Source: Chaetoderma sp. LZ-2023a (Eukaryota; Mollusca; Caudofoveata; Chaetodermatida; Chaetodermatidae). From it: a stretch of 64,000 nt of DNA. The notes beneath the pieces are model-generated. The model worked only from the letters and a program-made list of their open reading frames with translations, had not been told where the DNA came from and did not search any database. Both the position numbers and the translations under genes were made by a program. How positions within the stretch are numbered: position 1 is the first letter of the stretch; each line of letters starts with the position of its first letter. This document shows, one piece after another, positions 11,830 through 23,400 of the stretch. The stretch covers positions 16,049,166 to 16,113,165 of the forward strand of contig CM067365.1 of NCBI GenBank assembly GCA_034401795.1, written 5' to 3'.

Positions 11830-12870
11830 GAAAACATCATTGTGATGCCGTGTCATTATAAGGAGGCATGTGTCCAAGGTTGGGTCCAGTATGATTAACC
11901 AAATAGGATATATAATCAGAAAGTTGAGCTAAACGGAAAATGTTAGTTGAAAAACTTTTTTACCAAGGTCACACTGACCGTGACCATTTGACCTCATGAT
12001 CACCGTGTGATGGCGTGTCATTATAAGGAAGCATGTGCCCAAGTTTGGATCCAGTATGATTAACCAAACATGAGATATAAACAGAAAGGTTGAGCTAAAC
12101 GGAAAATGTTAAAATTTAAAACAAGAGGCCGAAGGGCCTGTGGCGCTCACCTGGACCATTAACATTTGAACCATTTGCATTTAAATAAGTGTAGATAATT
12201 GATGGATAATTTTCGGAAAATCCAAGATGGCCACCCAAAAGATTGCCCAATCAAAGTTCTGAATAGAAATTTTAGTCTACCTTGATAGGGTCACTATAGA
12301 CAAATTTGGTTGAAATTTGTCAAGCAACTAAGAAGCAGCGTTTTGACAATTTCTGGTAAATCTTTTATAAAATCTAAGATTTTCACCCGACAAATTGATC
12401 AATCAAAATTCTGAATAGATTTTCTAGAGCCTACCACCATAGAATCCATTATTGAAATGTTGTTGAAATATGTCAAGCAGCTAAGGAGTAGCAATTTGAC
12501 AATTTCCGGTACATTTTTCATAAAATCTTGATGAATCAAAATTCAGGCCAGGTGAGCTAAAAATTATTTTTACAACAGTCAGTGACCTTGACCTAAAGAT
12601 CATTGTGTGATGGCATATCATTATAAGGAAGCATGTGCCCAAGTTTTGGTCCAGTATGATTAACCAAACATGGGATATAAACAGAAAATTTGAGCTAAAC
12701 GGAAAATGTTAATTTAAAAAAAAAGGTTTTCACTACGGTCAGTGACCTTGACCTCAGGATCATTGTGTGATGTCGTGTCATTATAAGGAAGCATGTGCCC
12801 AAGTTTGGGTCCAGTATGATTAACCAAACAGGAGATATAAACAGAAAAGTTGAGCTAAACACATATTGGA
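11830..12870. repeat. Tandem array, ~150-180-bp unit, interrupted
   Basis: Units contain GTGTGATGGCGTGTCATTAT, AAGGAAGCATGTGCCCAAGT, TCCAGTATGATTAACCAAAC and GAGCTAAACGGAAAATGTT, with GACCTTGACC/GGTCAGTGACC half sites. At least four units lie at about 11830, 12002, 12600 and 12770. The array is split between 12121 and 12560 by an inserted element. Confidence 0.75.
12121..12560 (+). mobile_element. GAGGCCC/CCAGGTGAGC element, body type 2, inserted in the array
   Basis: Starts ACAAGAGGCCGAAGGGCCTG with GCTCACCTGGACCATT and ends CAGGCCAGGTGAGCTAA. The interior holds two to three ~150-bp type 2 units. Array sequence flanks it on both sides, so its boundaries can be read directly. This is the clearest short copy of the family. 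Confidence 0.75.
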
Positions 12871-12879
12871 CACCGACGC

Positions 12880-13283
12880 CCCATGTGCAAGGTATCGCAA
12901 TAGCTTGTTTTAATTCGTAACGTCAAGCTAAAAATCTGATTTGGCCACCATGCACTTAAAGCTGTCATGACGTCACAAAAATAACAGCTAACGTGCAAAA
13001 AATATATATGGATGTGTACCCTTAGATTCAACCAGGTGAGCTACCACCGTATTGTTTGTGTTTCGTCTCCTCTGGCCATTTCCAGCACACCCGCCGTCGC
13101 GTACTATAAAGGATGCCCCCAAATTCTGAAATGGCAGCAGTCAAGCGTTGACCGCATACATGAAAAGCACGCCGACTGAAATTTAAATCGCTCATTCATT
13201 TCTCGAAACGGACATGGATTCCACCGGTGAAGACGTAAGAATGATAAAGATATGTTTATACACACACTCAAAGCTATAATTGA
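12880..13283. other. Unassigned interval
   Basis: No gene recognised. It has an AACCAGGTGAGCTACC string at 13029-13044 that resembles the terminus of the GAGGCCC elements, but without the hairpin partner. Confidence 0.35.
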
Positions 13284-15703
13284 ACAAGAGGACCAAGGGG
13301 CCTGTGTCGCTCACCTGGAGCACAATCAATTTTTGTCAAAATTGTTGGTGGGTGGTTTAGCAGTCTTTTAAATGAGTTTGTGGGCATTTTTGCAAGTGCA
13401 ATATGGCCGCCAAACACACTACATTTTGATTGGCCAACAGCATCCATGTTTTTTTGATGGATCAAATTCCCGTGAACATATTTTAATGGCCCAAATTTCG
13501 GCCTGATCCTTCAGCAGTTCTGGAGGAGTCATTTTCGTGAAAAACCAGGTCATCAAAAATGGTCGCCGAACCATTTGGTCAATCAAGTCCTCTTGAACAA
13601 ACTTGGCTTAGCTCTTGCCCTAGATGAAGATTTCCCAAGTGGTTTCGGAGAAGATTTTTAAAGACATTTCCTGAAATTGGTCGAAATCCAAAATGGCTGC
13701 TGGGCAAATTGGCCGATCAGGTTCATTTGAACAAACTTGGATCCTTATGCCCTAAGAATGCTTCCTACCAAATATAACTGAATCAGCCTGGCAGTTCTCG
13801 AGAAGACATTTTAAATTTCCTATTGCTTTAGCATGGGAGCTTTTGACGAGAAAATTATGCAAGATGGCCACCAAACCATTCATCCGACAGTTTTGAAAAT
13901 TGCAAATATGAACTCAGAATACCCAAAAACATATATAGAACCAATTTTGGACTCAAAATTCAGCAAATAAAAAAATCCAATATGGCTGCTACATTTTGAT
14001 TGGCCCACGGCGGCCATGTTTTTGATGGAGCAACTTCCCTTGAACAACTTTAAAGGCCCTTAGTCCCTAATCATATCTGCTAAATTTTGGCTTGATCTAT
14101 TCAGCGGTTCTGGAGAAGTCATTTTCGGGAAAACTAGGTCATCCAAGATGGCTGCCGACCCATTCGGTCAATCAAGTTGTCTTGAACAAACTTGGCTTAC
14201 CTCTTTGCCTAGATGAGGTTTCATAAGTTTTGAATCGATTCCCCAAGCCGTTTCGGAGAAGATTTTTAGTCATTTCTAAAAATCGGCCGAAATCCAAGAT
14301 GACCACCGGCCAATCGGCTTCGTTTGAACGAAATGAAATCTCTATGCCATAAGGTTGCTTCCTGCCAAATATAATTCAAATCGGTTCAGTAGTTCTCGAG
14401 AAGACATTTTAAATTTCCCATTGCTTTAGTATGGGAGCTTTGGCGGGAAAATGATCCAAGATGGCTGCCAAATCGTTTATCCGACAGTTTCGGAAATTGC
14501 AAATTTGAGATCAGAATACCCAAAAACTTATATAAAACGAATTTCGGCCTCAAAATCCATCAAATAAAAAAATCCAATATGGCTTCCAAAGACACTATAT
14601 TTTGATTGGTCCACTACCGCCATGTTTTTTGACAAATCAACTTCTCTTGAACAAACATTAATCGCCCTTAGTTGCTAATTATATATCACAAATTTTGGCA
14701 GCGGTTCTGGGGAAGAAGTCGTTTTTGTGAAAACTAGGTCATCCAAGATGACCGCTGAACCATTTGGTTCCCTTGAACGAACAAACTTGATTCAGCGCTT
14801 ACCCTAGATCATACTTCGTGAGTTTTGAATCGATCCCTCAAATGGTTTGGGAGATTTTTAGACATTTCTAAAAATCGGCCAAAATCCAAGATGGTCGCCA
14901 GCCAAATTGGCCGATCGGGTTCGTTTGAACAAACTTGAATCACTATGCCGTAAGGACGCTTCATGCCAAATATAATTGAAATCGGCCCGGCAATTCTCGA
15001 GAAGATATTTAAAATTTCCCATTGTTTTAGTATGAGAGCTTTGGAGGGAAAATGATCCAAGATGGCCACCAAACCGTTTATCCGACAGTTTCGAAAACTG
15101 CAAATTTGAGATCAAAATACCCAAAAACCTATATAAAACCAATTTCGGCCTCAAAATCCAGCAAATAAAAAAATCCAATATGGCCACCAAACATGCTATA
15201 TTTTGATTGGCCCACGGCGGCCATGTTTTTTGACGGATCAACTTCTCTTGAACAAACTTTACTGGCCCTTAGTCCCTAATCATATCTGCCAAATTTCGGC
15301 CTGATCCCTTCAGCGGTTCTGGAGAAGTTATTTTTGCTAAAACTAGGTCAACCAAGATGGCCACCAAACTTTTTGACCAATTAAGTTCCCCTGAACAAAT
15401 TTGGTTGAGCTCTTGCCCTAGATCATATTTCATGAGGTTTCCTTCAATCCCTCAAGCGGTTTCGGAGAAGATTTTTAAAGACATTTCTAAAAATCGGTCA
15501 AAATTCAAGATGGCCACTGGCCTAATTGGTCGATCGGCTACATTTGAACAAACTTGGATCCCTATTCCCTAAAGATGCTTCCTGCTAAATATAATTGAAA
15601 TTGGCCCAGCGGTTCTTGAGAAGAAGTCGTTTAAAGGAAAAGTTGACGCACGGACGGTCGTCACAACATAAGCTCACTTGGCCTTTCAGGCCAGGTGAGC
15701 TAA
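13284..15703 (+). mobile_element. GAGGCCC/CCAGGTGAGC element, body type 1, complete
   Basis: Starts ACAAGAGGACCAAGGGGCCT with GCTCACCTGGAG and ends in the hairpin AGCTCACTTGGCC-TTTCA-GGCCAGGTGAGCT plus AA. Corresponding points of the tandem body lie at 13549, 14139, 14741 and 15348, giving periods of about 590-607 bp. It is the best copy for a consensus of body type 1. Confidence 0.8.
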
Positions 15704-15750
15704 TAATACTTATTCACAAACTAATAAAATACAGGTCCTATTTCTTCAAA

Positions 15751-17412
15751 ACAAGAGGCCCAAGGGGCCTGTATCGTTCACCTGCATCATAGGCATTTCA
15801 ACCAGAAAGGCCATCAACAATAAGTAGAACCCTACAGAGCAGAATTATAACAAGAAAACACAAGCCATGTTTCTTTATGTATCAACTACTTTTGAACAAA
15901 ACTTAATGACCCTTAGTCCGTTATCAAAGCTCCGAAATTTCAGCCCAATCCGTTCAGCGATTCTAGATACAAAGTTGTTTTCATCCAAGATGACTGCTAA
16001 AGCATCAGGCAATCAAGTTCCATTGAACAAACTGGATTCAGCTGTTTCCGTAAATAACCTGTCATGAGTTCTGAATCAATCCCCCATGCGGATTCGAAAA
16101 AGAAGATTTTTAAAGGCATTTCAAAAACACAAGATGGCCGCCATGCAAATTACAGACCAGCTTCATTTGAACAAACGTGTATCTCTAGACCCTAAGTATG
16201 TTTTCTGCCAAATACACTTGAAATTTCCTATTGCTTTAGTACATGGGAGTTTCTAGTTGGAAAATGATCCATGATGACCGCTAAAATGTTTATCCGACAG
16301 TTTCGAAAATGGCAAATCTGAAATCAGAATGCCCAAACACATAAATAAACCAATTTCGGCTTCAAGATTCGTCAAAATAGATATTCAATATGGCCACTAA
16401 ACATGCTACATTTTGATTGGGCCACGACAGCCATATATTTTGATGGATCAACTTCCTTTGAACAAATTTTAATGGCCCTTAGGCCCTAATCAAATCCCAC
16501 AAATTTCAGCCTGATCCTTCCAGCAGTTCTGGAGGTCGTTTTCGAAAAAAACTAGGTCATCCAAGATGGCCGCCAAACTATTTGGCCAATCGAATTGTCC
16601 GACCAGCTCCATTTGAACAAACTTGAATATCTATGCCCTAAGGATTGTTCCTGCCAAATATAGTTGAAATCGGCCCAGTGGTTCTTGAGAAGAAGTCGTT
16701 TAAAGAATTCCCCATTGCTTCACTATGGGCCCATTGCTTTACTATGGGAGCCTGTGGTGGGAAAACAAACCAAGATGGTAGCCAAACCATTTATCCGACA
16801 GTCTCGAAAGTGGCATATTTGATCTCGCCACCCTAATAAGCATATATAGAGCAATTTTCACCATTAAAATACATCATATACAAAAAAAACCAATATGACC
16901 AACAAATGCAAAATTTTGAGTGATTGATGCCGGCCATGTTTTTTAACGTACGAAATTCCTTTGAACAAATTTGAATGGCCCTTGGTCCTTCAGCATATTT
17001 AATAAATTTCAGCTCTATTCCTTCAGCGGTTCGGGAGAAGTCGTTTTCGGGAAAACTATGTCATCCAAGATGGCCACCAAGCAAATAGGCCAATAACGTT
17101 GGCTTGAACAAACTTGGGTCTAACGTTGCCATAGATGATGTGTTATGAGTATTGAATCAATTCCTCTCGCGGTTTTGGAGATTTTTTTAGTGTTTCTAAA
17201 AATCGGCCATTTTGGCCAGCGGCCATCTTGGATTTTGACCGATCCGCTTCGTTTCAACAAACTTGAATCTCTATGCCCTAGGGATGCTTCCTGCCAAATA
17301 TAATTGAAATCGGCCCCGTTGTTCTTGAGAAGCTGTTTAAAGAAAAAGTTGACAGACGACATAAGGTCGCCATGGCATAAGCTCATTTCGCCATTCTGGC
17401 CAGGTGAGCTAA
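15751..17412 (+). mobile_element. GAGGCCC/CCAGGTGAGC element, body type 1, complete
   Basis: ACAAGAGGCCCAAGGGGCCT then a worn GTTCACCTGCATC at the left. The right end is GGCATAAGCTCATTTCGCC, then CTGGCCAGGTGAGCTAA. Two to three ~600-bp units lie inside. It starts only 47 bp after the previous element's end. Confidence 0.75.
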
Positions 17413-17551
17413 TAATATATCTGTAATAATATTTCTTGTCGGTCTCCATTTGCACAGGCTACGTCATTATGTCACTACGTCATCGGCCAGGATTCCTTTT
17501 TTGTAGGGGAGTTTGGGGTAATTTTATACAGCTGCTAATATTCTAATTAGA

Positions 17552-17603
17552 CAATGAATGAATGAGTCAATCAATCAATGACTCAATGAAGGAAGGAAGG
17601 AAT
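17552..17603. repeat. Simple repeat (AATG/AATC/AAGG)
   Basis: Run of GAATGAATGAGTCAATCAAT followed by GGAAGGAAGGAA. A plain microsatellite. Confidence 0.8.
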
Positions 17604-17739
17604 GGACAGCTCCTGATGTATGTATGAAGGTGATAGCATGCCTTCATACAGCACCTCCCCATTGCCACTGTTGGTCAACGACCAAGGTACCATTATCGTG
17701 CCGCACAAACCCTAGAACCCACCTGGACTACCAGCAAAC

Positions 17740-18045
17740 CACACTACAAAGCAAACCTGTGGGTTATCGAGCCATAACACGCTTAATGTGTGCGGTGTGT
17801 GCTGGATTCAGGAAAAGATTGACCGTTTCGCTGGAGCTTACCAGATCGGCTTTAAACGTGGACGCAGCTGCTCAGACATTGTGTGGGTGCAGCAAATCCT
17901 CGTGTCAGGGGTCCTGTCCATAAATTGGGACATTGAAGTTCACAAGATGGGCATTCACATGTCACAGACCTTCAACACTATTTCTCTGGTGCTGTTTACA
18001 TGTTTGTTACCACGGCGTAACCCTGTTAACCCTACAGGACTCTAG
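17740..18045 (+). pseudogene. Non-LTR retrotransposon reverse-transcriptase remnant
   Basis: The translation at about 17800-17980 contains EKIDRFAGAYQIGFKRGRS, then SDIVWVQQILV. This matches the layout just upstream of RT motif A in LINE (RTE/CR1-like) elements: a QxGFRxGRS block followed by the I..LRQI helix. The expected aspartate-containing motif A is replaced by MSQTFNTI, and the frame ends at 18045 without a YxDD box. The flanks are unrelated repeats, so it is a short dead fragment. The LINE clade is inferred only from this block. Confidence 0.65.
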
Positions 18046-18333
18046 AAAAACAAAACCCTGTAGTATCTACACTGAGACTCCCATTACAAATGGACAGATT
18101 TCATATCAGAACAGCTCAAGAATGAGAATCTCTTCATGAACGAAGCCAAGCCTGATGGACAGAAGACAAGACAGACGGACAAAATCCAACAGACAGAGAG
18201 ATAACTCATGTACACCTATCACGCCAGGTGATTTAATAATAAAGTGTCAAGCTCATGCACGCACAAATTGATCTAACCCATTTATTCACACCTTTAGAGG
18301 TAAGGGTTATGCAAACACAAGTTTGCTATCACA

Positions 18334-19539
18334 ACAAGAGGCCCAAGGGACCTGCATCATTCACCTGGACCATAGCCATTTCAACTAGAATGATCATTAA
18401 CAATAAGTAGAACTCTAAGGAGTTGAGCAGACTTGTAACAAGAAAACAGAGACCATGTTTCTTTATGTATCAACTTCTCTTGAACAAAATTTAATGGCCC
18501 TTAGTCATCAATATCGTATCTCCAAAATTTCATTCCAATCCGTTCAGTGGCTCTGGCAACGAAGTTGCTTTCATGAAAACCAGGCCACCCAACATGACCT
18601 TGGATGGCCGGCCAACCATTTGGCAATCAAGTTCCCTTGAACAAACTTGGCTCGTGCCCTAAATATTTTGAGTTTTGAATCAATCGCTCAAAGTTTCGGC
18701 AAAGGTTTTAGACATTTCTAAAAATCGACCAAAATCCATGATGGCTGCCAAATTGGCCAATCGGTTTCATTTGAACAAACTTAAATCTCCATGCCCTAAG
18801 GATGTTTCCTATCAAATATAATTGAAATCTGCCCAGAAGTTCTCGAAGACATTTTAAAATTTCCCATTACTTTAGTATGGGAGCTTTCGGCGGGAAAACT
18901 ATCCAAGATGACCGCCAAACCGTTTATCCGACAGTTTCGAAAATGGCAAATTTGAGCTCAGAATACCCAAAAACATATATAGAACCAATTTTTCCCTCAA
19001 AATCCATCAAACAAAAAATCTAATATGGCCACCACACGTTACATTTTTTTTATTGGCCCACGGCGGCCATGGTTTTGACGGATCAACTTCCCTTAAATAA
19101 ACTGAAATGGCCCTTAGTCCCTAATCATATCTCCCAAATTTTGGCCCGATCCCTTCAGCGGTTCTGGAGTAGTTTTTGGGAAAACTAGGTCATCCAAGAT
19201 GAACGCAGAACCATTTGGTCAATCAAGTTTTCTTGAACAAACTTGGCGTAGCTTTTTCCCTAGATGATGTTTCATGAGTACCCAAGTGGTTTCAGAGATG
19301 ATTTTTAAAGACGTTTCCTAAAATCGTCCAAAATCCAAGATGGCTGCTGGCCAATCAGCGTCATTTGAACAAATTTGGATCCCTAAGCCCTAAGGATGCT
19401 TCCTGCCAAATATAATTGAAATCAGCCCAGTGGTTCTTCAGAAGTCGTCTAAAGGAAAAGTTGGCGGAGGCCGGACGGCCACATGACTGACGGTCGCCAT
19501 GGTATAAGCTCACTTGGCCTGTTAGGCCAGGTGAGCTAA
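18334..19539 (+). mobile_element. GAGGCCC/CCAGGTGAGC element, body type 1
   Basis: Starts ACAAGAGGCCCAAGGGACCT with TTCACCTGGACCATAG. Ends with the hairpin CTCACTTGGCCTGTTAGGCC plus AGGTGAGCTAA. Interior is about two ~600-bp units. Confidence 0.75.
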
Positions 19540-20060
19540 TAATTTTGCATAACTTTATGTGTATGTAACCGGCGTTTGAAGATGTCAGTACAAAGTCAAG
19601 GAAATGTCTCAGGAAATCAAGGCACATCATGGCTCCTGAGGAAGGGCATGAAGGCAGCATTTTAACTTTCACAGGCAATCAGGAATGAGAATCATTTAAT
19701 ATTCCCCTTCTACAGTAACACTACATACAGTTACAGGATGCTCAATGCTGCTGTCTACAGAAGCATGGCTTTGTACACATACATTGTATGCTTTATTTCT
19801 AAGCATTATCACCAAGACCATAAATTAAGAGGACCTAAGGCAGCTGTTGCCTTACATATCTGGCAAAATTGAAGGGCATAAGGCAAGCGTATGCAACACA
19901 ATTCACCTTTCTAGAGTACCCAACCATCATATGACGTCATAATGAACTGCGCGATGTGTACAATGACATCATAATGAATGACGTCGATAAGTACGTCACG
20001 AACGCATATTTGAAAACGGTCTATGTGTTGTTGTACACATTGTTTGCTTTTACTATTTAA
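19540..20060. other. Unassigned interval
   Basis: No gene or clear repeat. Several TGACGTCA-type cores occur at 19932-20002 (ATGACGTCATAATG, AATGACGTCGATAAG); their function is unknown. Confidence 0.35.
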
Positions 20061-20061
20061 T

Positions 20062-20178
20062 AAATATTCTGTTGAATATTTTGAAACTAATTTGACTGGG
20101 CGCTATTGCTGCCATAGGCAGCAACAGCACCCAAATTAGTTACAAAATATTCAACAGCTTCCTTGTATAGGTTTCAGG
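20062..20178. mobile_element. Family B palindrome
   Basis: Arms TGTTGAATATTTTGAAACTA and TAGTTACAAAATATTCAACA face each other around a TTGCTGCCATAGGCAGCAA centre. The outer TTAACCC termini are not preserved. Confidence 0.7.
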
Positions 20179-20375
20179 AAATTATAGCTAGGGCATTTGG
20201 GGATCGATCAATCCCAACACGGCGAGGTGTGGGTGGAGTTTAGCTAGTGATGGGCGGGGCGTAGCTAAAAATGGAAAGGTCAATTACCTGTCTGGTGTAT
20301 TTACATATATTCTGGAGGGACAGAAACAATTTTTAAAGGCATTATCCATCTATAGCACAAGAATTACTAGCTTAC

Positions 20376-20438
20376 CTGCGGTGCCCACCTCCATTGACTT
20401 GCTGCTGCTGCTACAGCTGCCCACTGTGGTGCTGCCGC
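20376..20438 (-). CDS. BOLL: BOLL exon 8 of those found (tail, QWRWAPQ)
   Basis: Encodes 21 residues rich in Ala/Gln/Trp and ending QWRWAPQ, matching the QWxW-PQ block of boule tails. The donor is CAG|GTAAGC at 20375. Two in-frame acceptors 3 bp apart (TAGCAG) allow the exon to start at 20441 or 20438, adding or dropping one Gln. Because it ends in a good donor, at least one more exon lies further down on the minus strand. Confidence 0.8.
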
Positions 20439-23400
20439 CTGCTAGTGCAAAAATCACAAGAACGACAATCAGCGATTGCTAAAGTATGGCCCCCATTCTG
20501 CCAAGCACAACCTCCCACCCAAGATGGGTCACTGTGACCATGATCGTTGAAACCAAAATTGATAGGATTCTTCAAAACACTAAGTACAAATTCCCACCCA
20601 AGATTAGTAATAATCCTTCAATCGAACTAGTTATCACCCGGAAACGCAATATTACATTATTAATTATGTCATAGTGACATTGGCCATTGACCCTAAAATC
20701 GCTAGGGTTCTTCGGACCACCAAGGACAAGCTCCCAAGCCAGATTGGTAACGATCCCTTAAATAGAACACGAGTTATCACTCGGAAACGTAATAGTACAT
20801 CATTAATTAGTTAAGTGACCCTGACATTTGACGCCAAAATCAATCGGTTCTTCATACCACAAACGATAAGTTCCCACGCCAGATTAGTAATGATCCCTTC
20901 AGTAGAACTTGCGTTATCGTCAGGAAATGCAATATTACGTAATTAATTAGGTGACTGTGACCCATTTGGCGCAAAAATTGATGGGGTTCTTCGGACCAAC
21001 CACAAGCTCCCACACCAGATTGGTAACGATCCCTTCAATAGAACTCGAGTTGTTATCCGTAATCTCTAAATTACGCAATTAATTAGGTCACCGTGATCTT
21101 GACCATTTGACACAAAAGTCGATAAGGTTCTTCGGACCACCAATGACAAGCTCCCACACCAGACTGGTAACAATCACTTCAATATAACTTGAGTTCATCC
21201 GGAAACGCAGTATTATGTAATTTATTAGGTCACTGTCACTTGGGGTCAAAATGTTTGAAAATTTTATGTCATCCATGGCAATGATCTCACATTTAATGAG
21301 GTCATCCAAACTGAACTGAAGTCATCCTTTCATAATAAGCAATGCAAATTTCCAGTATTTGAATTCGTCCACATGTGGATGACCTCACCTACAATTGACG
21401 TCATCCATAGCAATTTGAGGTCTTAAAAATGAGCGGAAGAGTGAACATTTTGACCCCTAATCGATAAGGTTTTTCGGACCACCAAGGACAAGCTCTCACA
21501 CCAGATTGGTAATGATCACTTCAATAGAACTCAAGTTATCATCCGGAAATGAAAGCCCGAACAGATGGACGGACAAAGCAAACTCTATATACACCCTATA
21601 TTGGGGTGGGGGTGTGGGGTGGTGGTGGTGGTGGGGATAGTAAAATATCAGTCAAATACGATTTAATCCTCCGGTGACAATTTAAAAAAAATAAAATTAA
21701 ATGATGAACTGGTGCTCATTTTTCAACAAATTTGGTGGAAGATAGTACTGTCGGAGACAGCAACATCATCCACCAAACTGTTGAAAAATGTACACCAGTT
21801 TCTTTGCTATTGCCACAGTAAAAGTTAGAATATTGACATCAGAGTGGCAATGGTTAAAAGAACACCTAATGCGCTAAGGCCATCTATAAAAAAGACTTTG
21901 TTTCCTGCAAACTGGGTGTAGAAAAAAGATTTCAGTAGGGAGAAAGGAAATAAATTTTTTTTTATTATTAATTTATTTTATAGAGGTCATAAATATTTGG
22001 TTTCCAGATATTTGACCAGATATCAATTAAATATGGTTGTAATTGCCAAATTTGTTATGTTTTTCATGTCACAATTAGCAAACTTGATTCACATTGCATA
22101 CAAATGGCATTAAAACATTGTAATTTGTATTGTTTGACAAATGTATGCATGTTTTAACATTTATGCTGGGTAGAAAAAAAAAATTATTTATTCCCGGCCG
22201 GGTGAAAACAAAGAAAAATCTCAGCCGGGAGGTTTACAGGAAACGAAACTATTTTTTATTTTTGCCTAACACGTCAATAGAGTGTCTAAGTTCCTTGTCT
22301 GCTAGTATGGTGGAAAATCTCATTTCGGCGCAACAGGTTTGGAACCTTTAGTAACAGGTGGTGTCTATTGTACTGAGTCAACTCTCTAGCACTAAGTTCA
22401 GCTAAAACGGCTTCTATTGTGGTCTTGAGAAATGTCAGGCCAATTAGATTATTTTTGAAGATTTACTACTGGAATGACTGGTTTGATCACAAAGCTAGTT
22501 ATTCCACTGGTAAATTTTCGATTTTCAAAATAGTCTTCTCTTGGTCTGCATTGCAGTAAATGGATATTTTTGACAGCTGAATATTGAGGTAAACTTTTAA
22601 TGGACAAACTGACTGAATAATGTGTTCTGCTGCCTTATGTTCAGTAAGATGTGCAATATGAACAATATGAAGACTGTAGCGCAGCAATGGCCGTTCCTGG
22701 CCAGCTCGCCCATTAAATGCATAATATAGTTATAAAGCTCAGTACTTACTGGTTGGTTATATAATGATGGATATTGCTGAGTGAGATAAACTGCTTGACT
22801 TTGAGGAAGCATTACTGTGGAATATGATGGCTAAAAACACAAAAAATATATACACCGTTAGTACTTATTTCAGTAAATTCAGGGCATGTATTTAAACCTT
22901 TAACTGAGTATTCTGTTGAATATTTTTACAATAAATTTGATTGGGAGTAGTTTTCCGCCTATAGCAGGTACAAGCAGCAACAGATTTCAGTGACAAATAA
23001 TTTTCAAAATATTTAACAGTTTTACTGCGTAGTTGTTTTAACCATTTAACACTCATATCAGCCAAAAATGGCTTCTGCAGGGGTCTTGAGAAATGTTCAT
23101 TTGCAGACCAAGAAGACTATTTTTGAAAATTTAACACTCGAAACTCTCGTTGATAAACGAGCCCGTCATTCCAGTAGTAAATGTTAAAAAAATTTCCTTG
23201 ATCTGTAAATCGACATTTTCTATGAGAAAAATTTTCTTGAACAAATTTGAGGCTAAAGGGTTAAAATCAAGTAACTGGAATATGTACAAAGAGTTACGGG
23301 TCAAGTCCGCACAAGGTGACTATTGCACTGGTCTTGTGAAATGGTTATCTCCAGAAGACTATCTTAAATTAGCCCTGAAATGGCTGGATCAGCATTTTGG

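Noticed and set aside
19360..19680. Last BOLL exon in the 105-codon minus-strand frame
   Set aside because: The peptide is Cys/Leu-rich, lacks the Tyr/Pro/Gln tail of boule, and half of it lies in a GAGGCCC-type element.
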